A stretch of 23,712 nucleotides of DNA from Thermohalobaculum sp039185235. Lineage in GTDB: Bacteria; Pseudomonadota; Alphaproteobacteria; Rhodobacterales; Rhodobacteraceae. Each line of letters starts with the position of its first letter. The first letter of the stretch is position 1. Location: assembly GCA_039185235.1 (NCBI GenBank), contig JBCDAS010000024.1:1-23712 (forward strand), in the 5' to 3' direction. Under the pieces are notes generated by a model. It searched no databases and was not told the DNA's origin. It saw nothing but the letters and a program-made list of their open reading frames with translations. The position numbers and the translations under genes were made by a program. Of this stretch, positions 5,289-12,657 are shown piece after piece.

Positions 5289-7571
5289 GTGCCCGACCTT
5301 CTGCTCGAACTCTTCTCCGAGGAAATCCCGGCACGCATGCAAGCACGTGCAGCCGAGGATTTGCGCAAACTGGTCACCGGCAAGCTGGTCGAGGCGGGTT
5401 TGACCTATGAGAGCGCGGGCAGCTTTGTCACCCCTCGGCGGCTTGTGCTGACGCTGGCGGGATTGCCCAACGAAACCACTGCACAGCGTGAGGAGCGCAA
5501 GGGGCCACGGGCGGATGCGCCGGAAAAGGCGATCGAGGGCTTTCTACGCTCGACCGGTTTGACCCGGGACCAGCTTGAGACCCGCGATGACAAAAAGGGC
5601 CAAGTTCTGTTCGCGGTGATCGATCGCCCGGGCCGCGCCGCCGAGGATGTGATCGCCGAGGCAGTAGCCGAAACCGTGCGTAACTTCCCCTGGCCTAAAT
5701 CCATGCGTTGGGGCCGTGGTACGCTGCGCTGGGTTCGCCCGCTGCACGCGATCCTCTGCATCCTCAGCGACGAGACCGGCACCCTGGTGGTGCCCTTCGA
5801 GATCGACGGAATCGCAGCCGGAGATACCACCCAGGGCCACCGGTTCCTTGCCCCAGACCCTTTCGCCGTGACGGATTTCGAAGACTATGCCGCCAAGCTT
5901 GCCGAGGCCAAAGTCCTGCTCGATCCAGAGGAACGCCAGGCCAAGATCGCCCATGATGCGGAGCAATTGGCCTTTGCCCAAGGCCTCGAACTGGTGGCCG
6001 ATAAAGGGCTTCTGGCCGAGGTCGCGGGCCTGGTCGAATGGCCGGTGACGCTGATGGGTGAGATCGGGGTGGAGTTTCTGGACCTGCCGCCGGAGGTGCT
6101 CCAGACCTCGATGAAAGAGCATCAGAAGTTCTTCTCAGTCCGCAACCCAAAGACCGGCCGGATCGAGCAGTTTATAACGGTGGCCAATACCGAAACGGCG
6201 GATCAGGGCGCGACGATCCTGGCGGGCAACCAGAAGGTGCTCGCGGCAAGGCTCGCGGACGCGAAGTTCTTTTGGGAAAACGACCTGCGCAGCATCAACA
6301 CCAGCGGCATGGTCGCCATGGCCGAACCACTGGCCAATGTGGTTTTCCACGCCAAACTCGGCAGCCAGGCGGAGCGGATCGCGCGGATTGCGCGCCTGGC
6401 TCGCGATCTCGCGCCCCAGATCGGCGCGGACCCCGATCTGGCTGAGCAAGCAGCGCGGATCGCGAAGGCGGACCTCTCCTCGGAGATGGTCTATGAGTTC
6501 CCCGAGCTTCAGGGCGTCATGGGCGTCTACTACGCCAAGCGAGCGCAACCACCCTTCCCGGACGAGGTAGCCGAGGCCTGCGAGGCCCATTACCGGCCCC
6601 TCGGCCCGTCCGACGAAGTACCCGCCGCCCCGGTCTCAGCCAGCGTCGCCTTGGCCGATAAGATCGACACGCTGACGGGGTTCTGGGCGATCGATGAGAA
6701 GCCGACGGGCAGCAAGGACCCGTTTGCGCTGCGCCGGGCCGCTTTGGGTGTCATCCGGATCGTGCTGGAGAACAGCTACCGCATCGGCCTCGAGAAGATC
6801 TTCCAAGACGCGCTTTATGAGAAGCTCGGAATGGATCAGACGCTGGCGGGTCTGCAAGCCGCCAAAGATGCCCCTCAGATGACCGATGATCTGCAAGCGA
6901 TCCTAACCGCTTTGAAGGAAGGCTCTATCGAAACGCTCGACCCGGCCATGATCGCCAAGGTCCAGGAGGCCGAGATGATGGCGCAGTCCTACGGCGATCA
7001 AGTCACCGCCGCGGCAGAGCAGACCCAGGCTTGGGGGGGCCTTGCAAAGGATCTCCTCGCCTTCTTCGCTGACCGTCTGAAAGTCTATCTACGCGATCAG
7101 GGCATCCGGCATGATGTGATTGATGCCTGCTTTGGATTGGGTGGACAGGATGACCTTGTCCTGCTGGTCAAACGGGTCCGTGCCCTACAGGCCTTTGTCG
7201 GCACCGAGGAAGGCACGAACCTGCTCGCAGGCTACAAACGGGCGGCTAACATCCTCTCGAAAGAGAAGGAAAAGGACGACAGCAATCTCGATCTGGAACC
7301 ACTCCGCTCAGCCGCGGTTGAGGCCACCGAGAGGGAGCTTTTCCAGTCCTTGGATGGCGCGGAACCGGCCATTCGTGCTGCTCTGATCGCTGAAGACTTC
7401 GAAGCGGCGATGACCGAAATGGCGTCGCTCCGCGTACCGATCGATGCTTTCTTCGAGCATGTCACGGTCAATGCGGAGGATCCCGCGCTTCGTTTGAACC
7501 GTCTGCGCCTGCTCGCCCGGGTCGGCCAGGTCATGCGCCAAGTTGCCATTTGGGACGCAATCGAGGGCTAA
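5289..7571 (+). CDS. glyS: Glycine--tRNA ligase, beta subunit
   Basis: Beta subunit of glycyl-tRNA synthetase, which binds tRNA-Gly and is needed for charging together with GlyQ. The N-terminus PDLLLELFSEEIPARMQ is the classic GlyS start. GHRFLAPDPF, PPEVLQTSMKEHQKFF, FITVANTE and GNQKVLAARLADAKFFWEND follow in order; the C-terminal third carries the DALR-type anticodon-binding region, ending LRLNRLRLLARVGQVMRQVA. The length of 760 residues is slightly above the usual ~690. The start is GTG 5289, chosen because AGGAG at 5278-5282 overlaps the gltS stop with a six-base spacer. It follows gltS by 9 bp and precedes the PPDK-like gene by 53 bp. Confidence 0.96.
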   Translation: MPDLLLELFSEEIPARMQARAAEDLRKLVTGKLVEAGLTYESAGSFVTPRRLVLTLAGLPNETTAQREERKGPRADAPEKAIEGFLRSTGLTRDQLETRDDKKGQVLFAVIDRPGRAAEDVIAEAVAETVRNFPWPKSMRWGRGTLRWVRPLHAILCILSDETGTLVVPFEIDGIAAGDTTQGHRFLAPDPFAVTDFEDYAAKLAEAKVLLDPEERQAKIAHDAEQLAFAQGLELVADKGLLAEVAGLVEWPVTLMGEIGVEFLDLPPEVLQTSMKEHQKFFSVRNPKTGRIEQFITVANTETADQGATILAGNQKVLAARLADAKFFWENDLRSINTSGMVAMAEPLANVVFHAKLGSQAERIARIARLARDLAPQIGADPDLAEQAARIAKADLSSEMVYEFPELQGVMGVYYAKRAQPPFPDEVAEACEAHYRPLGPSDEVPAAPVSASVALADKIDTLTGFWAIDEKPTGSKDPFALRRAALGVIRIVLENSYRIGLEKIFQDALYEKLGMDQTLAGLQAAKDAPQMTDDLQAILTALKEGSIETLDPAMIAKVQEAEMMAQSYGDQVTAAAEQTQAWGGLAKDLLAFFADRLKVYLRDQGIRHDVIDACFGLGGQDDLVLLVKRVRALQAFVGTEEGTNLLAGYKRAANILSKEKEKDDSNLDLEPLRSAAVEATERELFQSLDGAEPAIRAALIAEDFEAAMTEMASLRVPIDAFFEHVTVNAEDPALRLNRLRLLARVGQVMRQVAIWDAIEG

Positions 7572-7624
7572 CCGGTCGCCCAGACCTCTTGTGCAACTGC
7601 GAAGGCGCTGTGTATGACGGCTCC

Positions 7625-10231
7625 ATGACCGAGGCTCTTGGATGGATCGCGCCGGACGCGCCTCTCTTGGACGAACGAAGGTTCGGCACCAAGGCATCGG
7701 TCTTGTCCCGGGCAGCAAAGGCCGGTTTGCCGATCCCGCCCGGCTTTGTCGTCCCGAGCGATGTGAGCGATCTGTCGGCCGAGGAACTGGGCGATGCTTT
7801 CTCGAGGCTCACCGATCTTCATGGTGCGCCGACTGACCTCATCTCGGTCCGAGCCTCCTCTCTCGGGCCGGGCAGCGATGTGGTTCCAGCTGTTCTCAAC
7901 ATCGGAGCGTCAGGCGATGGTCTGCCCCAGCTGGCCCAACGCTTTGGCGACCGGATGGCACATGACCTGAACCGGCGCCTTCTGCACTCCTTCGGTGTGG
8001 GCGTCATGGGGGTCGACGAGGAAGAGTTTGAATATGCGCTCTATGACTTGATGCGAGAGGTCGGGGTCGAGACCGAGACCGATCTCACGATCGAAGAACT
8101 CGCGCGTTTGGCAGAGACCTATAGCCAAGTGATCGAAGACATGGGCGCGACCTTGCCGGGTGATCTTGTCGGCCAGGCCCATGCCGCTTTGACCGAGATG
8201 GCAAAGCTCTGGATCTCGCCACGGGCAAAGCTGCGCCGCCAGGCCCGAGGATTCGAAGAAGATGCCCCGCTCGCCCGGATCGTCCAGGTCATGGCGCTGG
8301 GTTTGGGAGAGGCCGAGATCTCTGGCGCAGGGCTCGCGCATCTAAGGGATCCGCAAACTGGTCTGCCCGGCCTAACCGGCAGGTATCTGGCCAATGCCCA
8401 GGGCAACGAAGCGCTGATGGGCCTGCGCACCCCGCGTGTTCTCACCCGTGCAGAGCGTGAGGCGCGAGGTCTCAATGAGCCATCGCTGGAGGAATGCGCG
8501 CCCGAAGCGATCGCCACGCTTGACCGGCTGGGGCGCCAAATCGAGACCGAACTTGGGGACACCTACAGCATCGATTTCACGCTGGCCGATGGGGTCCTGC
8601 AGATCCTCGAGTTGATCCCGCAAAAACGCTCGGCCAGGGCCGCCGTGCAGATTGCCGTCGATCTTGCGGAAAGCGGGGCGATCAGCCGGGCGGAGGCCCT
8701 GATGCGGATTGGGCCGAACCTGGTCGACGAGCATTTGCACCCGACCATCGATCCAAGCGCGGCACGCGATCAAATCGGCCAGGGATTGCCAGCCTCGCCG
8801 GGGGCGGCAGCGGGTAAGCTGGTTTTCTCTCCCGACACGGCGGAGGAGGCTGCGGCCAGCGGCGACAAGGTTCTATTGGCCTTGGTTGAGACCAGTCCCG
8901 AAGACATACGGGGTATGCACGCGGCCAGCGGCGTCCTGACTGTGCGCGGTGGCATGACCAGCCACGCAGCCGTGGTTGCGCGCGGGTTGGGTAAACCCTG
9001 CGTCGTCGGCGCGAAGGATATGAGCCTCAACCGGGTCGAGCGCACGCTGACTGCCCCCGATGGCAGGGTTTTCAAAGAAGGCGATACCGTCACAGTGGAT
9101 GGCGGCGAGGGTCAGGTTCTGGCAGGCAAGGTTCCCACGCTTGAGCCAGAGATCACCGGTGCCTTCGCCCAGCTCATGCAATGGGCCGATCAAGAACGCC
9201 GCCTCGGGATCCGTACCAATGCGGACACAGCCCGCGATGCTGGCACGGCACTGGGGTTTGCCGCACAGGGGATCGGGCTTTGCCGGACGGAACATATGTT
9301 CTTCCAAGACCAGCGGATCTCGGCCATGCGCCAGATGATCCTCGCGGAGACGGAGGAAGAGCGCCGCGCAGCATTGGCCAAACTCCTACCAATGCAGCGG
9401 GATGACTTCCAAGACCTGTTCATGCGGATGCAGGGGATGCCGGTGGTGATCCGCCTCCTCGACCCGCCTTTGCACGAGTTCCTCCCCCACGGGCAGGCCG
9501 AGATCGAGGAGATGGCCGCCGAACTCGCCGTCACGCCTCAGAAGATCCGCGCGCGATCTTTGGAGCTGGCCGAGTTCAACCCGATGCTCGGCAACCGAGG
9601 TTGTCGGATTGGGATCGCCTACCCCGAAATCTACCAGATGCAGTTGCGCGCGGTCTTCGAAGCGGTCTGCCATGCTGCAGAGCAGACGGGCGAGGCGGCA
9701 AAACCCGAGATCATGATCCCTCTGGTCTCTGCAGTGCGCGAATTCGACCTTCTGAAGCAGGAGGTCGAGGCGATGGCCAAATCGGTCTCCGAGGAATGCG
9801 GCGCGCCGGTGGACTACACGATTGGGGTGATGATCGAGACCCCGCGGGCCTGCTTGCGCGCAGGCGACATCGCGGCTTTGGCAGATTTTCTGAGCTTTGG
9901 GACCAATGATCTCACCCAGATGCTGTATGGACTGTCGCGTGACGATGCGGGCCGGTTCATTCCCAATTATGTCGCCCGCGGTGTCTTCGAGCATGACCCT
10001 TTCCACCAGATCGACGAGGATGGGGTGGGTGAGATCATGCGGATCGGGATCGAGCGTGCTCGGCAGCGCTCTCCCGATGTCACCATCGGGCTCTGCGGAG
10101 AGCATGGCGGCGACCCAGCCTCGGTCGACTTCTGCCACCGCGCAGGGTTTGATTATGTCTCCTGCTCGCCCTTCCGCGTGCCAGTGGCGCGTTTGGCGGC
10201 GGCGCAAGCAGCGATCCGTGAACGGCAATGA
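7625..10231 (+). CDS. Pyruvate phosphate dikinase-like protein with degenerate ATP-grasp domain
   Basis: An 868-residue protein with the PPDK domain order: N-terminal ATP-grasp, central phosphohistidine domain, C-terminal PEP/pyruvate barrel. The central motif RGGMTSHAAVVARGLGKPC has the catalytic His at about residue 447. The barrel keeps GIGLCRTEHMF, NPMLGNRGCRIG, SFGTNDLTQM and IGLCGEHGGDP with the catalytic Cys at about 824. The N-terminal half is much changed. Lys23 and Arg76 match known ATP-binding positions, but the usual QDIEFT is YSIDFT, and the usual MLQTRNGKR is ILELIPQKR. PPDK interconverts PEP and pyruvate with ATP and phosphate; whether this copy uses ATP is doubtful. An in-frame GTG at 7610 behind GAAGG is an alternative start. 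It overlaps meaB by 4 bp. Confidence 0.85.
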   Translation: MTEALGWIAPDAPLLDERRFGTKASVLSRAAKAGLPIPPGFVVPSDVSDLSAEELGDAFSRLTDLHGAPTDLISVRASSLGPGSDVVPAVLNIGASGDGLPQLAQRFGDRMAHDLNRRLLHSFGVGVMGVDEEEFEYALYDLMREVGVETETDLTIEELARLAETYSQVIEDMGATLPGDLVGQAHAALTEMAKLWISPRAKLRRQARGFEEDAPLARIVQVMALGLGEAEISGAGLAHLRDPQTGLPGLTGRYLANAQGNEALMGLRTPRVLTRAEREARGLNEPSLEECAPEAIATLDRLGRQIETELGDTYSIDFTLADGVLQILELIPQKRSARAAVQIAVDLAESGAISRAEALMRIGPNLVDEHLHPTIDPSAARDQIGQGLPASPGAAAGKLVFSPDTAEEAAASGDKVLLALVETSPEDIRGMHAASGVLTVRGGMTSHAAVVARGLGKPCVVGAKDMSLNRVERTLTAPDGRVFKEGDTVTVDGGEGQVLAGKVPTLEPEITGAFAQLMQWADQERRLGIRTNADTARDAGTALGFAAQGIGLCRTEHMFFQDQRISAMRQMILAETEEERRAALAKLLPMQRDDFQDLFMRMQGMPVVIRLLDPPLHEFLPHGQAEIEEMAAELAVTPQKIRARSLELAEFNPMLGNRGCRIGIAYPEIYQMQLRAVFEAVCHAAEQTGEAAKPEIMIPLVSAVREFDLLKQEVEAMAKSVSEECGAPVDYTIGVMIETPRACLRAGDIAALADFLSFGTNDLTQMLYGLSRDDAGRFIPNYVARGVFEHDPFHQIDEDGVGEIMRIGIERARQRSPDVTIGLCGEHGGDPASVDFCHRAGFDYVSCSPFRVPVARLAAAQAAIRERQ

Positions 10232-11151
10232 AACTGGGGGACATCCGCCAAGGGAGCAAGGCGGCGGTTGCAAAGGCCCTCGCTGCCATCGAAGCTTCTT
10301 CCGAGAGGAGCGAAATCTACGCCCTTCTGGATGAGGCCTATGCCAAGCCCCTTGGCTGTGTGATCGGTCTTACTGGGCCTCCTGGGGTCGGCAAGTCGAC
10401 CCTGATCGACCGATTGATCCATGACATCAGGGGGCGCGATAAAACCATCGCGGTGATCGCGGTGGACCCGAGCTCTCGGGTCTCGGGTGGCGCTCTTTTA
10501 GGTGACCGAACCCGGTTTACGACGGACCCGGAGGATCCCGGCATCTTCATCCGCTCCATGGCGGCTCGCACACGCCTCGGCGGGATTGCGGATCTGACCT
10601 ATCCGGCCTCGGTCCTCATGCGAGCCCTCTATGATGTCGTGATTGTCGAGACCGTGGGTGTTGGCCAATCCGAGACCCAAGTGACCCAGGTCGCCGATCT
10701 GGTGGTGTTCTGCGCCCAGCCAGGCTCGGGCGATGCTCTGCAATTCATGAAGGCCGGGATCATGGAAGTGCCAGACCTGGTTCTGGTGACGAAATCCGAC
10801 CTGGGCCCGCTCGCACGCCAAACGATGACGGATCTGCGTGGCGCGCTCTCGTTACTGGCCACCGAAACGCCGCCGGCTTTGATGCAATGCAGCGCAAATC
10901 GCACTGAAGGCGTTGCTGAGGTCGTCGAGTGGCTGCTGGAAACTGGCGAAAATCAGAGGTTGTCCAACGGTCGTCACGAGGCACAGTTACGTGCTTGGAT
11001 CACGGATCAAATCCAAGAGCGATTCGGGCGTGCGGGTCTGTCAGCGAGCCAAGACCACCGGCTATTTTTGAGCAAAACCCCTTTCTCAGAGCTCGAAACA
11101 ATGCTCGCGACGCTCCAGATCCGATTCGATGATGCGTTTGCACAACATTAA
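10228..11151 (+). CDS. meaB: MeaB/ArgK-type G3E GTPase (methylmalonyl-CoA mutase chaperone)
   Basis: A 307-residue cytoplasmic P-loop GTPase. The Walker A motif GPPGVGKST is at about residues 50-58. AVDPSSRVSGGALLGDRTRF and DVVIVETVGVGQSETQV are diagnostic of the MeaB family, and VTKSDL is the base-recognition motif. MeaB proteins protect and reload the B12-dependent methylmalonyl-CoA mutase, or ethylmalonyl-CoA mutase in Rhodobacterales. The family was earlier annotated as ArgK, an arginine/ornithine transport kinase. It starts in a 4-bp ATGA overlap with the PPDK-like gene and has no good ribosome site, so translation is probably coupled. No mutase gene is in the window. Confidence 0.9.
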   Translation: MKLGDIRQGSKAAVAKALAAIEASSERSEIYALLDEAYAKPLGCVIGLTGPPGVGKSTLIDRLIHDIRGRDKTIAVIAVDPSSRVSGGALLGDRTRFTTDPEDPGIFIRSMAARTRLGGIADLTYPASVLMRALYDVVIVETVGVGQSETQVTQVADLVVFCAQPGSGDALQFMKAGIMEVPDLVLVTKSDLGPLARQTMTDLRGALSLLATETPPALMQCSANRTEGVAEVVEWLLETGENQRLSNGRHEAQLRAWITDQIQERFGRAGLSASQDHRLFLSKTPFSELETMLATLQIRFDDAFAQH

Positions 11152-11327
11152 CTATGACCTGGGTGCAAACCGGCTTGCCGACCGCACGAATCTGATTGGC
11201 GAGCGGTAGCGACTTCCTCTAGAGGTCCGCCACGGGGCGGCGACGAGTAACCGCACTGTGGGCTGACTGAGACGCGGGGACCGTCTTGGGCGCCCGCGCC
11301 GACAGTGCAAACCGAAGGATGTAGGTA

Positions 11328-12146
11328 ATGACCGTCTTGAACTCTATACGCTGCATCGGCGGCGGCATCGCTGTACTCGCAACCGCAGCATTTTTGGGCC
11401 AAGGGGCTGCCGCCGACACACCAAATGGCGCCTCCTCATTCGACGGGAAAACCTCGAAGCTGTTCTGGGCCGACAACCTTGTCACGCTGGATCGGATGGG
11501 CCTAGATGCCCTCGCTAAAGGTGCCACGTTTCAGAATGCGTCAGTTTTGCCCAAGATCGACGCCCCGACCAGCACAGCGACGGTTCCAGCACAGATCGAC
11601 GCGCTTGCTGAACATGATGAGACGGTTTCTGCCTCAGCCGATGGCGCTCAGAACGCACAACAGGCCGAGCTGGTTGTCGTAGACAAGGCCGGGACTATCG
11701 ATCTCGAAGCGATCAAGCATGTTGAGATCGGCGAAAAGAGTGACGCTTGGAGCTGCCTAACCGAAGCGCTTTACTTCGAAGCCCGCGGTGAGAGCCTGGT
11801 TGGCCAAGTCGCCGTTGCCGAGGTGATCCTAAACCGGGTCGACAGCAGGCGCTATCCGAATTCAGTCTGCGGGGTGATCCGGCAGGGTGAGAGCCGAGGC
11901 ACCGGGTGCCAGTTCTCCTACCGCTGCGACGGCAAATCCGATGCGATGAGCGAGAAAGCCGCCCGCAAACAAGTCGGCCAAGTCGCCTGGGTCATGTTGA
12001 AAGGCAAACCACGGATCTTGACCAGCGAGGCCACACATTACCACACGACCGCCGTTAACCCGCGCTGGTCGAAGAAGCTGGTGAAGACCGCGCGGATTGG
12101 CGAGCACATCTTCTACCGCAAACCGACCCAGCTCTCGCGCCGTTAA
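11328..12146 (+). CDS. Secreted SleB-type cell-wall hydrolase
   Basis: A 272-residue protein with an N-terminal signal-like segment (about residues 8-29, ending GQGAAAD), a low-complexity Ala/Thr/Glu-rich linker (about 30-135), and a C-terminal hydrolase domain from about 139. The domain shows WSCLTEALYFEARGES, with the presumed catalytic Glu at about 146 or 151, VAEVILNRVDSRRYP, CGVIRQ, CQFSYRCDG and THYHTTAVNPRW. These match the Hydrolase_2/SleB family of peptidoglycan lytic enzymes. In non-spore-forming alphaproteobacteria such proteins probably act in cell-wall turnover in the periplasm. The start at ATG 11328 is supported by AAGGA eight bases upstream. It follows meaB after 176 bp and so probably has its own promoter. 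Confidence 0.88.
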   Translation: MTVLNSIRCIGGGIAVLATAAFLGQGAAADTPNGASSFDGKTSKLFWADNLVTLDRMGLDALAKGATFQNASVLPKIDAPTSTATVPAQIDALAEHDETVSASADGAQNAQQAELVVVDKAGTIDLEAIKHVEIGEKSDAWSCLTEALYFEARGESLVGQVAVAEVILNRVDSRRYPNSVCGVIRQGESRGTGCQFSYRCDGKSDAMSEKAARKQVGQVAWVMLKGKPRILTSEATHYHTTAVNPRWSKKLVKTARIGEHIFYRKPTQLSRR

Positions 12147-12200
12147 GGCAGCGCGAAACAGCGCTCTTCTGTCGGTTTGCGCCTGGAGCGGCGGCTCGGC

Positions 12201-12224
12201 GCGTTCTAGTCTCTACCAGAACGC
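12201..12224 (+). promoter_or_regulatory. Inverted repeat upstream of folB
   Basis: GCGTTCT (12201-12207) and AGAACGC (12218-12224) are perfect 7-bp arms around a 10-base spacer, 22 bp before the folB start and just ahead of its AGGAAGGGAG ribosome site. It could be an operator, or a hairpin closing the hydrolase transcript. There is no T-run. Confidence 0.35.
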
Positions 12225-12246
12225 TTGAGGAAGGGAGCAGCCCCGA

Positions 12247-12657
12247 ATGTCTGGTCTAGAACCGCTATCCTTCGACGAGATCACGGGTGACCCGGAGATC
12301 TCGGACCAGATCTTCCTATCTGCCTATGTGCGCGAGATCGAGATTGGCGCCTATGAGGAAGAATTCGGGGTCACCCAAAAAGTGCAGTTCGACATAGCAG
12401 TCGAGGTGACCCGAAACACGGCTCATCTAGATGACCAGGTCAGTCGAGTGATCAATTACGACGATCTGATCGCAGCCATCACTGCGTTGATCGAAGGCCC
12501 ACGGATCAGCCTGTTAGAAACCTTCGCTGAGCAGCTGGCCACCCGGCTTTTGGCAAATCCGCTTGCCCTGAAGGCGAAGATCCGGATCGAGAAGATCGAT
12601 CGTTTGCCGGGCGACGCTGGTCTGGGCATCGAGATCGTGCGCCAGCGGAGCGATTGA
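12247..12657 (+). CDS. folB: Dihydroneopterin aldolase family protein
   Basis: A 136-residue protein of the FolB/DHNA fold, which in the folate pathway cleaves 7,8-dihydroneopterin to 6-hydroxymethyl-dihydropterin and glycolaldehyde. The core motifs are LSAYVREIEIGAYEEEFGVTQKV (strand and the substrate-site region), VINYDDLIAAI, LLETFAEQLATRLL with the conserved Glu, and a final strand KAKIRIEKIDRLPGDAGLGIEI. The start at ATG 12247 has a strong AGGAAGGGAG nine bases upstream. The stop codon ends directly against the stop codon of glnE on the other strand. Related epimerase-only (FolX-like) proteins cannot be excluded. No other folate gene is in the window. Confidence 0.85.
   Translation: MSGLEPLSFDEITGDPEISDQIFLSAYVREIEIGAYEEEFGVTQKVQFDIAVEVTRNTAHLDDQVSRVINYDDLIAAITALIEGPRISLLETFAEQLATRLLANPLALKAKIRIEKIDRLPGDAGLGIEIVRQRSD

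Noticed and set aside
7845..7856. Possible extra type I module core (GGTCCGAG) in the PPDK-like gene
   Set aside because: Only eight bases match, they encode the conserved SVRAS of the domain, and neither module end is present.
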